NCBI GenBank assembly: GCA_963849635.1
Contig: CAWKIA010000018.1
Coordinates: 62,001-126,000 of the forward strand
DNA from: CAVRUD01 sp963849635
Lineage (GTDB): Bacteria > Chloroflexota > Chloroflexia > Thermomicrobiales > UBA6265
Length of the DNA stretch: 64,000 bases
Direction of reading: 5' to 3'
Shown here: positions 1 through 9,021 of the stretch, piece by piece
Layout: each line of letters opens with the position of its first letter
How positions within the stretch are numbered: position 1 is the first letter of the stretch
The notes under the pieces: model-generated
The model's input: the letters and a program-made list of their open reading frames with translations, nothing else
The model's database searches: none
What the model was told of the DNA's origin: nothing
Position numbers and translations under genes: made by a program

Positions 1-865
1 GCGAGGCGAGCTTATCTACGAGTATGAGTCGGCCTACAACTATATTCAGGTCGTTAAGGAAGACGGTCGATATATGCTCGCCCTCAATGAAGGCCACGCA
101 ATCCACTCGATCTACGATCCCGGCAGTGTCCTAACTGGCGGCCCCTGGGATTACTTCATGACCGCCCCTCTGGTCATGCCCAATGAATCGGATACGTCAA
201 CCGATAGCGCACTAATCATCGGCCTAGCCGGGGGCACTGTTGCCCGCCAGCTAACCGGGGCCTTTGGACCAATCCCGATCGACGGCGTCGAAATCGACAA
301 AGATATCGCCCGCGTCGGCCGCGAGTACTTCGCGATGGGCAGAGATCAGCTACCCAACCTCAATGTCATCATCGAGGACGGTCGCTACATGCTCCGCACC
401 ACGAGCGACCGATACGACATCATCGGGATAGACGCCTACCATCAGCCCTACATCCCGTTTCAGCTTTGCACCAAGGAATTCTTTCAAGAGGTATCAGATC
501 ATCTCAATCCGGGCGGCGTCGCCGTTATCAACGTTGGTCGAACTAAGACAGACTACCGGCTCGTGGACGTGATCGCGGCGACGATGCGTGCGGTCTTTCC
601 GCATGTGTACGCCATCGACGTCGAAGGGTATAACAACACGATGCTGATCGGTTCCTATGTTTCAGACGGTGGAAACCACTTCGCCGCCAACACGGCCGGT
701 CTGCCTGAGCCGTCGCTTCTGCGCACCGTGGCCGAACGAAGCATCGCCACCGGTAACATTCGCGAGGTAGATCCCGATGCCCGTGTCTTCACGGACGATC
801 ACGCTCCGGTAGAGTTCGTCGTTGACCAGATTATTCTCGACGTTGCCCGCGAAGGCGAAGATTGA
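1..865 (+). CDS. Spermidine synthase-like aminopropyltransferase/methyltransferase, 5' end outside window
   Basis: The reading frame is open from the first bases of the window, so the ATG at 74 is internal and the start lies upstream. Codons before it encode residues like the N-terminal beta domain of spermidine synthases (YNYIQVV, then LNEG). Counted from position 74, a glycine-rich SAM-type loop (IIGLAGGT) is at residues 48-55, the acidic loop GVEID at 71-75 and EDGRYML at 101-107. The usual active-site region is IDAYHQPYIP near residue 119. Many proteins of this fold in GC-rich bacteria are not true polyamine enzymes, so the substrate is uncertain. The stop codon overlaps the next start by one base (TGATG), suggesting an operon with pgeF and yggS. 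Confidence 0.85.
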   Translation, partial: RGELIYEYESAYNYIQVVKEDGRYMLALNEGHAIHSIYDPGSVLTGGPWDYFMTAPLVMPNESDTSTDSALIIGLAGGTVARQLTGAFGPIPIDGVEIDKDIARVGREYFAMGRDQLPNLNVIIEDGRYMLRTTSDRYDIIGIDAYHQPYIPFQLCTKEFFQEVSDHLNPGGVAVINVGRTKTDYRLVDVIAATMRAVFPHVYAIDVEGYNNTMLIGSYVSDGGNHFAANTAGLPEPSLLRTVAERSIATGNIREVDPDARVFTDDHAPVEFVVDQIILDVAREGED

Positions 866-1680
866 TGATCCTTGATGCTACGGAGCAGGTTGTGCCGGCG
901 GCACTGCTTCAGAGTGATCTCCTATCCCAGGTCTCTGGCGTTGTTCACGGAATTACCTCGCGAGTGCCCGGTATGGGACTCGCCAACGGCAACGTCGCCT
1001 ACAGTCCTCCTCGGGATCAAGAGGACGCCTGGGCAATGCGCATCGCGTGGTGCACAGCATTGGGTCTCGACCCAGAGTCGATCGTGACGGCTGGCCAGGT
1101 CCATGGCTCTGCCGCCCAGGTTGTCCTGGACGAACATCGCGGCATTGGCGCGCGACCGGGGACAGGGCGAGTAGCGCTGTGCGACTCACTCTTGACCAGA
1201 AATGCAGGGCCAGTCCTGATGACTCTTCATGCGGACTGCCTTCCGATCCTGTTGGTGGATCCCGATCTGCCGGCTGTCGCCAGCGTCCATGCGGGTTGGC
1301 GTGGGACAGTCGCCGGCACCGCGGACGCAGCCGTGCGAGCCATGTCGACCGAGTTTGGCAGTGATCCGGCGCGGATTCTGGCATTCCTTGGTCCATCGAT
1401 CTGTCAGGATTGCTACGAAGTCGGTGAAGAGGTCGCGAATTCCTGGCGGACATTTGCTGGACCTCGGTCTGGTGAGGCTCTTAATGTCGAGGACTCAAGA
1501 ATTCATTTCGACCTCAAAACGGCAAATCGGCTGCAACTCTTGCAGTCCGGACTCGATGATTCGCGCATTGACGTCTCACCAATCTGCACGAAGTGTCACA
1601 GTGACGGGTGGTTTTCCCATCGCGGCCAGGGCACGAACACGGGCCGATTCGGCGCTATCGTGGCCATCACGGCAACCTGA
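865..1680 (+). CDS. pgeF: Peptidoglycan editing factor PgeF / multicopper polyphenol oxidase family (YfiH)
   Basis: The 271-residue protein matches the laccase-domain (Cu-oxidase_4) family. The conserved metal/active-site segments are QVHG at residues 78-81, HADC at 122-125 and HAGWRG at 142-147. A C-terminal CTKC segment precedes the family-typical RGQGTNTGR. In E. coli the family member YfiH removes peptidoglycan precursors wrongly built with L-Ser; other members have purine nucleoside phosphorylase/deaminase activity. The ATG at 865 overlaps the upstream stop. A TTG one codon earlier at 862 is also possible. The position directly before yggS is a common bacterial arrangement. Confidence 0.93.
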   Translation: MILDATEQVVPAALLQSDLLSQVSGVVHGITSRVPGMGLANGNVAYSPPRDQEDAWAMRIAWCTALGLDPESIVTAGQVHGSAAQVVLDEHRGIGARPGTGRVALCDSLLTRNAGPVLMTLHADCLPILLVDPDLPAVASVHAGWRGTVAGTADAAVRAMSTEFGSDPARILAFLGPSICQDCYEVGEEVANSWRTFAGPRSGEALNVEDSRIHFDLKTANRLQLLQSGLDDSRIDVSPICTKCHSDGWFSHRGQGTNTGRFGAIVAITAT

Positions 1681-1700
1681 GTAACGATTGCGGAGGTTTC

Positions 1701-2411
1701 GTGGACGCTGTCGTCGCTAACCTGGCCGTTTCCAAGCGCATTGAGAACAACCTGGGCCAGATCCAGGCGCGGATCGCGGCCGCCGCCGCCAGATCGGGCC
1801 GCAGCCCGGCTGACATCACCATCGTCGCGGTTTCCAAGACAGTTGATCGGGCGACGATCGACGCCGCCTACGACGCCGGTCTGCGCGTCTTTGGCGAGAA
1901 CCGCGTTCAGGACGCGCTCGCAAAACTGCAGTCGGGTCTCCCGGCGGATGCGACGATGCACCTGATCGGTCAACTCCAGACCAACAAGGTCAAGATTGCG
2001 GTGCAGCACTTCGATCTCATCGAGTCTGTCGATAGGTCGTCACTCATTGTGGCCCTGGCGTCGGCATCCCAGTCCCGTGAGCACGTTACGCCTATCCTCT
2101 TGCAGGTCAACATCGCGGAAGAAGCGCAAAAAGCTGGGTGTTCACGTGATGATGTGGCATCGCTCGTCGAATCAGTGTTGGCGGCTCCGTTTCTCGCACT
2201 CAAAGGGCTCATGACGATCGCACCGCTTGTCGACGACGCGGAACAGGCACGTTCTGTCTTTCGTGAACTCTTCGCGCTGCGGGAAAAAATCAGCGAGCAG
2301 TTTCCTGAGCTGGACCTGCCGGTGCTTTCTATGGGGATGTCAAACGACTTCGAGATCGCCGTCGAAGAAGGCGCGACCCATGTTCGGATCGGCCGCGCCC
2401 TCTTCTCGTAG
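1701..2411 (+). CDS. yggS: YggS family pyridoxal phosphate homeostasis protein (PLPBP)
   Basis: The 236-residue product has the fold-III PLP-binding barrel of the YggS/PROSC family. The PLP lysine lies in IVAVSK at residue 46, followed by FGENRVQDA and HLIGQLQTNK, and near the C-terminus SMGMSNDF and HVRIGRALF. The family holds PLP and keeps B6 vitamers and amino-acid metabolism balanced; no catalytic reaction is established. The start chosen is GTG 1701, which has GGAGG eight bases upstream and gives the usual family length. The open frame reaches further upstream, but that part overlaps pgeF and lacks family residues. It is third in a run with pgeF. Confidence 0.93.
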   Translation: MDAVVANLAVSKRIENNLGQIQARIAAAAARSGRSPADITIVAVSKTVDRATIDAAYDAGLRVFGENRVQDALAKLQSGLPADATMHLIGQLQTNKVKIAVQHFDLIESVDRSSLIVALASASQSREHVTPILLQVNIAEEAQKAGCSRDDVASLVESVLAAPFLALKGLMTIAPLVDDAEQARSVFRELFALREKISEQFPELDLPVLSMGMSNDFEIAVEEGATHVRIGRALFS

Positions 2412-2439
2412 CACCATCGTCCGAACAGCTTGATCACAA

Positions 2440-5343
2440 CTACGGCGTTGGCGTCGCCTGCGGTTCGATATCGGCCTCGCTGGCCATCTGTTCCAGGATC
2501 GCTTGCACGTTCGCCAGTTCTTCGCCATATGTGGCCCAGTCGCCTCGCTGCTGCGCTGTCTGAGCACGCTCAAATGCAGCCAGGGCTTGACCGGCCAGAT
2601 CGCCGTTTTCGCCGACGGCGCCGCCGGTCTCTGGTGTTACAGATTCGGGTCCTGTGTTGTCTGTTTCCACCGGCGTTTCCGATACGGGTGTTTCGACACC
2701 GGCATCAGTGACGGTCGGATCAACGACCGCGGCCAGCGCTTCGGCGAATGTTGGACGCATGACCACTTGTTCGGTGGTCGCGACGATGACCCGCTGCAAT
2801 TCAGGAAACCCGGCTTCAGATTGAGCTGCCCTGAGATACAGGGGTTGCACGTAGAGATTGCCACTTTCGAGAGGGATTACAAGGAGGTTGCCCCGGATCA
2901 CCTCCGAGCCGGCCTGGTTCCACAGCGTGAGTTGGCTTGCGATCTCTGGATCCTGATCGATACGAGCTTCAACCTGTCTCGGACCGTCGATCGTGACCTG
3001 ACGCGGGAAGCGATAGATCACTAATCGTGGACCGCCACCGCCGTCGGTTCTGGCGGCAAGCCAGGCGGTCATGTTCTGGTTGTTCTGCCCTGTTTCTCGG
3101 CCACCTGGCGTAAACGGCACCATCAGCGTGAAGTCGGCCGCCTGTTCCTCTGGCAATGTCAGCGTGACGTAGTACGGCTCCATCTGCGCGACTTCACCGC
3201 GGACCTGCTCCTGAGCAATTGCCCACCGCTCCTCGCCGTCATAGAACAGTTTCGGGTCAGTGACGTGGTACGTCGCCATCGCCTCGGACTGAACGATGAA
3301 CAGGCGCTCTGGGTAGCGAAAGTGTGCGGCAATGGACGCGGGCGCCTCGGCGACTGGGGTAAAGAGATCACCGTAAATATCGTCATAGGCATCGGCGATG
3401 GGATCGCTGGTGTTTGTGCGGTAGAACGTCACAGTGCCGTCGTACGCATCGATGGTCACCTTGACGGAGTTGCGAAGATAATTGACTCCCTGCACTCTGG
3501 TGGCATTGGGAAAGAGATCACTCGATGTGTAGCCATCGAGGATCCAGACGAGACGGCCGTCCGCGATGACCAGATATGGATCTGGATCGTACGAGAAGAA
3601 AGGCGCAATCATTTCGACGCGCTCGACAATGTCCCGGTGCAGAACCAGCCGCGAATCCCCGTTGATCGAACCGTTGAGGAAGACGTAGCGGTCGCGTAGA
3701 TAGACTGCCGAGATCAGACGCGTGACCGAGTTACCCATGCTGATCGATCCGACGGCTTCACCGGCGTAGGGATCAGGTTGAGCGGTTTGACCGCCAATTA
3801 ATCCATCAAACTCGGCCTCATCTGTGTTGAGTATCACCCAATCATCGGTTGACTCGCCGTAGTAGATCTGGGGCCGATCGATCGTGAACGGCCCAACTCC
3901 TTCGGGCGGAATACTGCTCACGAGATAAGCCGGCTGTCCCCCCTGCGAGACCCCGTTTACGGGACTCACGGCAACGCCATAGCCGTGCGTGTACGTCAGA
4001 TGGGTGTTGGTCCAGTTTTGCGCTTTTTCCGGCAGGCCGTTGATATCCAGCTCTCGTGCCGAGAGCAACACCTGCTGGATGCCCTGATCGGTCTGATACC
4101 GATCGACATCGACATCATGGAAGACATAGTACGGCGCAAGCGAATTGTTGCGCTGGTAAGTCTCTTGAATGACTCGATAGTCCCAGAGTCTGATGTTTTC
4201 GACGGTCTCCGGATTGGCATCGATGTCGGCCTGAGATGGAGCAGTCACTCCAGACAGCTCACGGGTTGTCACGGCATCGAGCTCGTACGCAGCCCGGGTC
4301 ATCTCGATGTTGTTCTCGATGTACGCCTCTTCGCGCTGATACTCACTTGGATTGACGAGGACCCGCTGCACGACCGCCGGCACTATGACGCCGAGGACAA
4401 CGGCCAGAATCGCCCATGCCACCACAGACGCTACCAACAGCCGAATCTGGCGCACGAACGCGTTCATCACGAGGAGCCCGGCGATCACGAACGACAGGAT
4501 CACCAGAATCCAGTTTGACCAGCGTTGCACGTTGACGTCAGTGAAGCTCGCCCCGATCACGAATCCTCGGGTCGAATAGACCAGCTGATAGTTCGCCAGC
4601 CAGAAGCTGGTCCCAAACAAGAGGAGCAGTCCGCCGATCAGTGCCAGGACGTGGGTGCTCATCAGCCGCGGCACTCGCCGGAAGTTCGTCGGGCTGACGC
4701 CCAACCGGATCGTGTAAACAGCCGCCACCGCAATGACCGTGGCGAAGATGAGTGCCGTCAGCGATGTCCGCAGCAACTGCAAGACGGGCAACGCGAAGAT
4801 ATAGAAGCCGGCGTCCCGCCCGAACACCGGATCGTTGACGCCCACGTCTCGACCATAAATGAAGAGCAACACCTGATTCCAATGGCGCCAGCCGGTCGTT
4901 CCCGCGATGATGAAGATCACCGCCGCAGCAACGACCAGAAGTGGCCCAAGGATGCGGTCAATCAATTCGGCCGATGCCCGGCCGGTCGGCACAGCGAGCG
5001 CCGCGCGCGAGCGGCGCAGGGCGCCAATCGTATTTGCCAGAAAGAATCCCGCCGCGCCCAGGCCAAATGCGAAAAACATTCCGAATTGTGCGATATAACG
5101 AGTAACGAGGACGGAGCGATAGCCGACACTTCCAAACCACCACCAATTAATCCAAAACGACGAGGTGCCCACGATCATGATCGCGATTATCGCGATCACC
5201 GCCGCCGCGATCAGCATTCGGCGCGTCGACGGTGAAATCAAGGTCCGGGAGCTTGGTCGGCGGCTGCGCGCTCCACCCGTCGGTGTGCTCGTCGCACCTG
5301 GACGCGCACCTTGGGGTTTCCGCCTGTTGGGAAAGTTGAACAT
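2440..5343 (-). CDS. UPF0182 family large membrane protein
   Basis: The 967-residue protein starts with a basic, proline- and serine-rich cytoplasmic tail of about 45 residues. Roughly seven hydrophobic helices follow within the first 330 residues, including a WINWWWF segment typical of UPF0182. A large soluble, presumably extracytoplasmic domain runs to about residue 900, and the tail is acidic and Thr/Pro-rich, ending ATPTP. The family is widespread in actinobacteria, cyanobacteria and Chloroflexota; its function is unknown. ATG 5343 is chosen because GGAGA lies six bases upstream; a GTG at 5355 would place the start inside that ribosome-binding site. It converges on yggS with 28 bases between the stops. 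Confidence 0.93.
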   Translation of the reverse strand: MFNFPNRRKPQGARPGATSTPTGGARSRRPSSRTLISPSTRRMLIAAAVIAIIAIMIVGTSSFWINWWWFGSVGYRSVLVTRYIAQFGMFFAFGLGAAGFFLANTIGALRRSRAALAVPTGRASAELIDRILGPLLVVAAAVIFIIAGTTGWRHWNQVLLFIYGRDVGVNDPVFGRDAGFYIFALPVLQLLRTSLTALIFATVIAVAAVYTIRLGVSPTNFRRVPRLMSTHVLALIGGLLLLFGTSFWLANYQLVYSTRGFVIGASFTDVNVQRWSNWILVILSFVIAGLLVMNAFVRQIRLLVASVVAWAILAVVLGVIVPAVVQRVLVNPSEYQREEAYIENNIEMTRAAYELDAVTTRELSGVTAPSQADIDANPETVENIRLWDYRVIQETYQRNNSLAPYYVFHDVDVDRYQTDQGIQQVLLSARELDINGLPEKAQNWTNTHLTYTHGYGVAVSPVNGVSQGGQPAYLVSSIPPEGVGPFTIDRPQIYYGESTDDWVILNTDEAEFDGLIGGQTAQPDPYAGEAVGSISMGNSVTRLISAVYLRDRYVFLNGSINGDSRLVLHRDIVERVEMIAPFFSYDPDPYLVIADGRLVWILDGYTSSDLFPNATRVQGVNYLRNSVKVTIDAYDGTVTFYRTNTSDPIADAYDDIYGDLFTPVAEAPASIAAHFRYPERLFIVQSEAMATYHVTDPKLFYDGEERWAIAQEQVRGEVAQMEPYYVTLTLPEEQAADFTLMVPFTPGGRETGQNNQNMTAWLAARTDGGGGPRLVIYRFPRQVTIDGPRQVEARIDQDPEIASQLTLWNQAGSEVIRGNLLVIPLESGNLYVQPLYLRAAQSEAGFPELQRVIVATTEQVVMRPTFAEALAAVVDPTVTDAGVETPVSETPVETDNTGPESVTPETGGAVGENGDLAGQALAAFERAQTAQQRGDWATYGEELANVQAILEQMASEADIEPQATPTP

Positions 5344-5573
5344 CAGGTTCTCCACGCGTATCGAACTCGGAGATGACGAAAAGGCAAGAGAGATGCTACG
5401 ATCTTTGAAGCGAGGCGATCGAGATCAGACCACTGGTGTGCTGGACAACCTGCGAATCCTAGCACTTGTCTCGTCGAGAACCTGTCGCCCTCTTCGGCTG
5501 AGCACTCCCCGCGTTGGTGCATCGCTGCCCCGCACCGAACGCATTCCTCATAGCCCATCACAAAGGTCACCAG

Positions 5574-6401
5574 ATGTCCCTAACCGTCCAGAGTCTCGGC
5601 AGCGGCAGCTCGGGAAATGCACTTCTTCTTGACGACGGCATGTCATGCGTCCTTGTCGACTGTGGCATCGGGCCCCGGCAACTCGCCAAGGCGCTGGCAG
5701 CGACGAACAAGTCTCCGGGCGACATCGAAGCGGTCCTCATCACCCACGAACACATCGATCACGTCCGCGGCCTCAAAGCCCTTAGCCGGACCGATAGTCG
5801 CCTTGTAGCCTCGGAAGGCACGGCCACCGCGGCCACGCTCCCTACGACCTCGTGGGAAGAGATCCGGCTGGGTTCAACCTTGCGAGTGGGGAAGTTGACC
5901 GTTACCGCCCTGGCTGTCTCTCATGACGCAAAAGAGCCCTGCGGTTACCACATTGCCAGTGACGGCGGTGGCAAAGTCGTCGTCATTACCGACATTGGAT
6001 GTCGAGATGATGCACTCATCGACCCCTTGTCAGAGGCCGACCTGATCGTCCTCGAGGCAAACCACGACGTGCAGATGCTCCGGAATGGACCGTACCCGCA
6101 CTATTTGAAGCGGCGGGTCCTCTCCTCCTCTGGCCATCTTTCCAACGGTGATTGTGGTGTCCTCCTCGCCGAGAGCCTTCGGCGGGTTTCTTTGCCTGGA
6201 GAGATCTGGCTCGCTCATCTGTCTCAGACGAACAATCGACCTCAATTGGCGGTGGAAACAGTCCGTCAGTCCCTCGCCAAGGCCGCAGTGGCGACGAGAG
6301 TCACTGCCCTCCCCCGGCAAGCCGTTGGGCCGGTGTGGTCCACTCTGAATCCATCTCCCGGACACACGGCATCAATTCAGATGCAGATTCCAGGGTTTTA
6401 G
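5574..6401 (+). CDS. Metallo-beta-lactamase fold hydrolase, WalJ/YycJ (VicX) type
   Basis: The 275-residue protein carries the metal-binding HEHIDH at residues 58-63, an early SLGSGSSGN typical of YycJ/WalJ proteins, and a late SSSGHLSN segment that is another subfamily mark. In Firmicutes the orthologue sits in the WalRK operon and is proposed to be a DNA exonuclease linking replication to cell division. No WalRK genes are present here, so that role is only inferred. The ATG at 5574 has AAAGG upstream and begins directly with the first beta strand; the open frame extends 60 bases further without family residues. It is divergent from the UPF0182 gene. Confidence 0.88.
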   Translation: MSLTVQSLGSGSSGNALLLDDGMSCVLVDCGIGPRQLAKALAATNKSPGDIEAVLITHEHIDHVRGLKALSRTDSRLVASEGTATAATLPTTSWEEIRLGSTLRVGKLTVTALAVSHDAKEPCGYHIASDGGGKVVVITDIGCRDDALIDPLSEADLIVLEANHDVQMLRNGPYPHYLKRRVLSSSGHLSNGDCGVLLAESLRRVSLPGEIWLAHLSQTNNRPQLAVETVRQSLAKAAVATRVTALPRQAVGPVWSTLNPSPGHTASIQMQIPGF

Positions 6402-6461
6402 CCGGGACTCCAAATGCGCAGACAAATTGGCACAGATGCCCGGTCATTCGACCGTCGCGGC

Positions 6462-6477
6462 GTACGCGCGCGCGTAC
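6462..6477. repeat. 16-bp perfect palindrome
   Basis: The sequence GTACGCGC is followed at once by its exact reverse complement. It abuts TACAAT at 6475-6480, which resembles a -10 hexamer. It lies between the MBL hydrolase and the small membrane protein and could be an operator, but no matching -35 was found. Confidence 0.4.
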
Positions 6478-6616
6478 AATCGGTCTGTCGCCTGCGCTCA
6501 TTGAGCCATGGCAGGCGTACGTGAGTCGTTGTGGGCTACATGTCGTCATGTCTTGTTTGAGAAAGGTTTAGTATCTGGACGCCCTTGTAACGATCCACGA
6601 CCGGCTGGCGACGACA

Positions 6617-6943
6617 ATGATCCTCTTTATGGCCGTACTCGGCGCCTGGGGCGTGTTGTCGTATTTCCGCGGCGGGACGCTGAGCGGCAACATCGCTGGT
6701 ACATTCATTGTCGGCCAGGGTCTGATCGCGTTGCAGGTGTTAGCCGGAGCGGCGCTCTATATCGGCGGACGGGAGCCTGCCAATACGATCCACATTTTGT
6801 ATGGCGTAACCGCCATCCTGGTTCTGCCATTTGCGTGGAGTTATTTACGAGATCGTAATCAACGGCAGGCCCTGATGATTTACAGTCTCCTTGCGCTCTT
6901 CATCGTTGGACTCGCCATACGCGGAATGTCCACCGGGGGTTAA
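6617..6943 (+). CDS. Small hypothetical membrane protein, four predicted helices
   Basis: The 108-residue product is almost entirely hydrophobic. Helices run at about residues 1-17, 27-48, 57-75 and 84-103, with a short basic loop DRNQRQ near residue 80. I do not recognise a named family. The in-frame stop upstream is at 6569-6571. Between it and ATG 6617 lies an extra hydrophilic segment (DALVTIHDRLATT) that looks like genuine coding sequence. A CTG at 6575, preceded by GAAAGG, could therefore be the real start and would add 14 residues. The gene stands alone and ends in a small hairpin that overlaps its stop codon. Confidence 0.7.
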   Translation: MILFMAVLGAWGVLSYFRGGTLSGNIAGTFIVGQGLIALQVLAGAALYIGGREPANTIHILYGVTAILVLPFAWSYLRDRNQRQALMIYSLLALFIVGLAIRGMSTGG

Positions 6944-6959
6944 GGTGTACGAACACCTT
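6942..6959 (+). terminator. Hairpin overlapping the stop of the small membrane protein gene
   Basis: AAGGTGT, a four-base loop ACGA, then ACACCTT form a perfect 7-bp stem. No T-run follows, so it is a weak or factor-dependent terminator, or possibly an operator, since GTACGAAC recurs near 7053. Confidence 0.35.
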
Positions 6960-7109
6960 GGCATGTGGCCTGCAACATTGTGTACCGCGACCGAATTATC
7001 GCGGACAATCACGTCGTTATCCGTCAACGCCACTTGGGCTCGGGATCAACAGGGTACGAACGCGTTCTAGCCTCCTGGCTCTGCCATTTACCCAAAGTTC
7101 CGCTGATTA

Positions 7110-7138
7110 TTGACAGTCGTTCGCTCTGAGCGTACACT
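7110..7138 (+). promoter_or_regulatory. Sigma-70/SigA-type promoter for the HTH gene, with overlapping direct repeats
   Basis: TTGACA (7110-7115), a 17-bp spacer and TACACT (7133-7138) form a near-consensus promoter 82 bases upstream of the HTH gene start. The -10 region lies inside the first of two near-identical 8-mers, CGTACACT (7131) and CGTACAGT (7145). They are 14 bp apart, a spacing that would suit a repressor, perhaps the HTH protein itself. Confidence 0.7.
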
Positions 7139-7220
7139 TTGCCCGTACAGTCGTAAACCTCGCCGGTATTCAGCACGCGGTGTTTTGCGGACGGCAATCT
7201 GGGTGAGAAGGGAGTCAACC

Positions 7221-7766
7221 ATGGTCGCCGAACGGCAAGACCTCCACAATGACTACCAGCACGTCATCGACCACTCCCTGCAACTCGTGTACAGCCATCA
7301 ACACCGCCTGACCTCGCAACTCTATCCTGATGCAATTCAGCCACTAACGCTCGATCAGCTACGAAGTGGGCCACTCGGGCAAGATTTGTGGCGACTAGGT
7401 CGCCTTGCGCGCGGGCTTTCACGCGAATCAAAAGACAGCGTTCTGGAAGCCATCGAGTCGGTCTTGCAACTGCTCTTCTGGCCGGCCGCCGCTGACGATT
7501 ACACGGTCCCGCGCTCGTTCTGGGATACAGACCTCGGCCGTATGCTCGCCCTGGCCAAGTATCGGGCGTTCGAGCCAACCGAACTCGTTAGCATCGGCAA
7601 TGCAGCCCAGCAACTCGGAGTCACCCGTCCGACCATCTATCGTTGGATGGATGACCGTACGCTCAACTACGTTCGCGATGACATGAGCGGACGGACCTTT
7701 GTCGTGCGCCGCGACATTGACATGTTGAAGCAGGTAGCGGCCGAACTCGGCCGAGCGGCCAGCTAG
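7221..7766 (+). CDS. Helix-turn-helix DNA-binding protein (MerR/excisionase-like HTH)
   Basis: The 181-residue protein has a helical N-terminal two-thirds with no family I recognise. At residues 118-165 lies a MerR/excisionase-type helix-turn-helix: IGNAAQQLGVTRPTIYRW, then a wing-like segment with FVVRRDIDML. ATG 7221 has AAGGGAG upstream. A longer open frame begins before the promoter's transcription start and is rejected. It probably acts as a transcription regulator; autoregulation is suggested by the direct repeats at its promoter. Its stop codon interlocks with that of convergent alr in a shared CTAG. Confidence 0.8.
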   Translation: MVAERQDLHNDYQHVIDHSLQLVYSHQHRLTSQLYPDAIQPLTLDQLRSGPLGQDLWRLGRLARGLSRESKDSVLEAIESVLQLLFWPAAADDYTVPRSFWDTDLGRMLALAKYRAFEPTELVSIGNAAQQLGVTRPTIYRWMDDRTLNYVRDDMSGRTFVVRRDIDMLKQVAAELGRAAS

Positions 7767-9019
7767 CGATCCAGATCTAACGCTTTGCTCTCTCGATGAT
7801 CCAAAGGGCTAACGGTTTGGAGGTCTTGAACGGCCACAACCTGTTGGCCCTTTGTGTATATCCGCGGAATTCGTCGCGACAGCCCGGTCACCACCTCATA
7901 GTCGATGGTACCCAGTCGACGCGCGATCGAGGCGACCGAATTTGGCCCCCCTGGGATTTGCGATATCACGTCAACGACACTGCCAACATCCGCCTGCGCC
8001 GCGTCAGGCAAATTAACCACAGTTTGATCCATGCAAACCCGTCCGCGAACCACGGCCTCGACCCCATCTATCGTCATGATTCCGCGGTTTGACAGTCCCC
8101 GGCGGTATCCATCGGCATAGCCGATTGGCACGAGCCCAATTCGCTCCACAGTCGATGCAATATACGTACAGCCGTAACTAACGCAGTCACCAGGGGCCAG
8201 AGTTGTCACCCTTGCGATCTTCGCCTGCAGTCGCAATGCAGGCGCCAGATCAGAGGGAATTGACATCTCCAGGGACGGCGAGAGCCCGTACAAGCTAATC
8301 CCGAGCCGGACCATGTCATAGTCAAAGTCCCGCCAGCGAAGCGTTGCGGCGCTATTGCTGATGTGAACGGTCCCGGGCGAGTAGCCCAGGTCTCTAATGG
8401 CCTGGACACACGCCTGAAAGCGTCCCGCCTGCTCGCTGCTAAACCGGTCGCTGGCGCCGTCGGCGTCGGCGAAGTGTGAGTACGTCCCCGTCACACGAAG
8501 TTCCGGCATCGACGCGATCCGCTCGAACATCGAGACCACGTGCTCTGGCAACACGCCGAACCGGCGCATCCCCGAGTCAATCTTCACATGGACGGAAACA
8601 GGGTCTACCGGAGAAAGCGATCGAGCAGTCTTAGCGACAGTGCCAACGAAATGTGGGTCGGACATCGTCAACGTTAGGCGATTGGCAAGCGCCGTCGTCA
8701 GCTCCGTCAGCTCGACCGGTCCCAGAACCAGGATCGGCGCGGGAATCCCCGCCGATCGAAGCACGACCCCCTCGTCCACGGTCGCCACCGCGAGCTGCGT
8801 CGCGCCAGAGTCAAGCGATGCCTGAGCCACCATTACAGCGCCATGACCGTAACCATCCGCCTTGACCACCGCCATGACGTCGGTCCCAGGAGTAACCAGC
8901 CGGCGGAAGTACCCCACGTTGGCCGCGATTCGGTCGAGGTCGACGATGATTCGCGTTGGACGTCCGGCGACCGACCAATGAGTTTCACCGCGCTGAATAG
9001 TGGGGTGGACCGATGTCAC
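7763..9019 (-). CDS. alr: Alanine racemase (Alr)
   Basis: The 418-residue PLP enzyme interconverts L- and D-alanine for peptidoglycan. The catalytic lysine is K53 in MAVVKADGYGHG. The second catalytic base, a tyrosine, is in the SYGCTY segment near residue 285. The late IGYADGY and RGRVCMDQ motifs are intact. The start is GTG 9019, two bases after the upstream CBS-protein stop, so translation is probably coupled. It is last in the leftward run from tatA. A second racemase sits in the van-like locus at 62.8 kb, so this one is likely the housekeeping copy. Confidence 0.95.
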   Translation of the reverse strand: MTSVHPTIQRGETHWSVAGRPTRIIVDLDRIAANVGYFRRLVTPGTDVMAVVKADGYGHGAVMVAQASLDSGATQLAVATVDEGVVLRSAGIPAPILVLGPVELTELTTALANRLTLTMSDPHFVGTVAKTARSLSPVDPVSVHVKIDSGMRRFGVLPEHVVSMFERIASMPELRVTGTYSHFADADGASDRFSSEQAGRFQACVQAIRDLGYSPGTVHISNSAATLRWRDFDYDMVRLGISLYGLSPSLEMSIPSDLAPALRLQAKIARVTTLAPGDCVSYGCTYIASTVERIGLVPIGYADGYRRGLSNRGIMTIDGVEAVVRGRVCMDQTVVNLPDAAQADVGSVVDVISQIPGGPNSVASIARRLGTIDYEVVTGLSRRIPRIYTKGQQVVAVQDLQTVSPLDHRESKALDLDR

Positions 9020-9021
9020 GT

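Noticed and set aside
4525..5235. 236-residue rightward open frame
   Set aside because: It lies wholly antisense to the UPF0182 gene, has Arg/His/Gln-rich shadow composition and no family residues.
7763..7766. Shared CTAG of the HTH and alr stops as a regulatory signal
   Set aside because: Overlapping convergent stops are explained by tight packing; no further structure is present.
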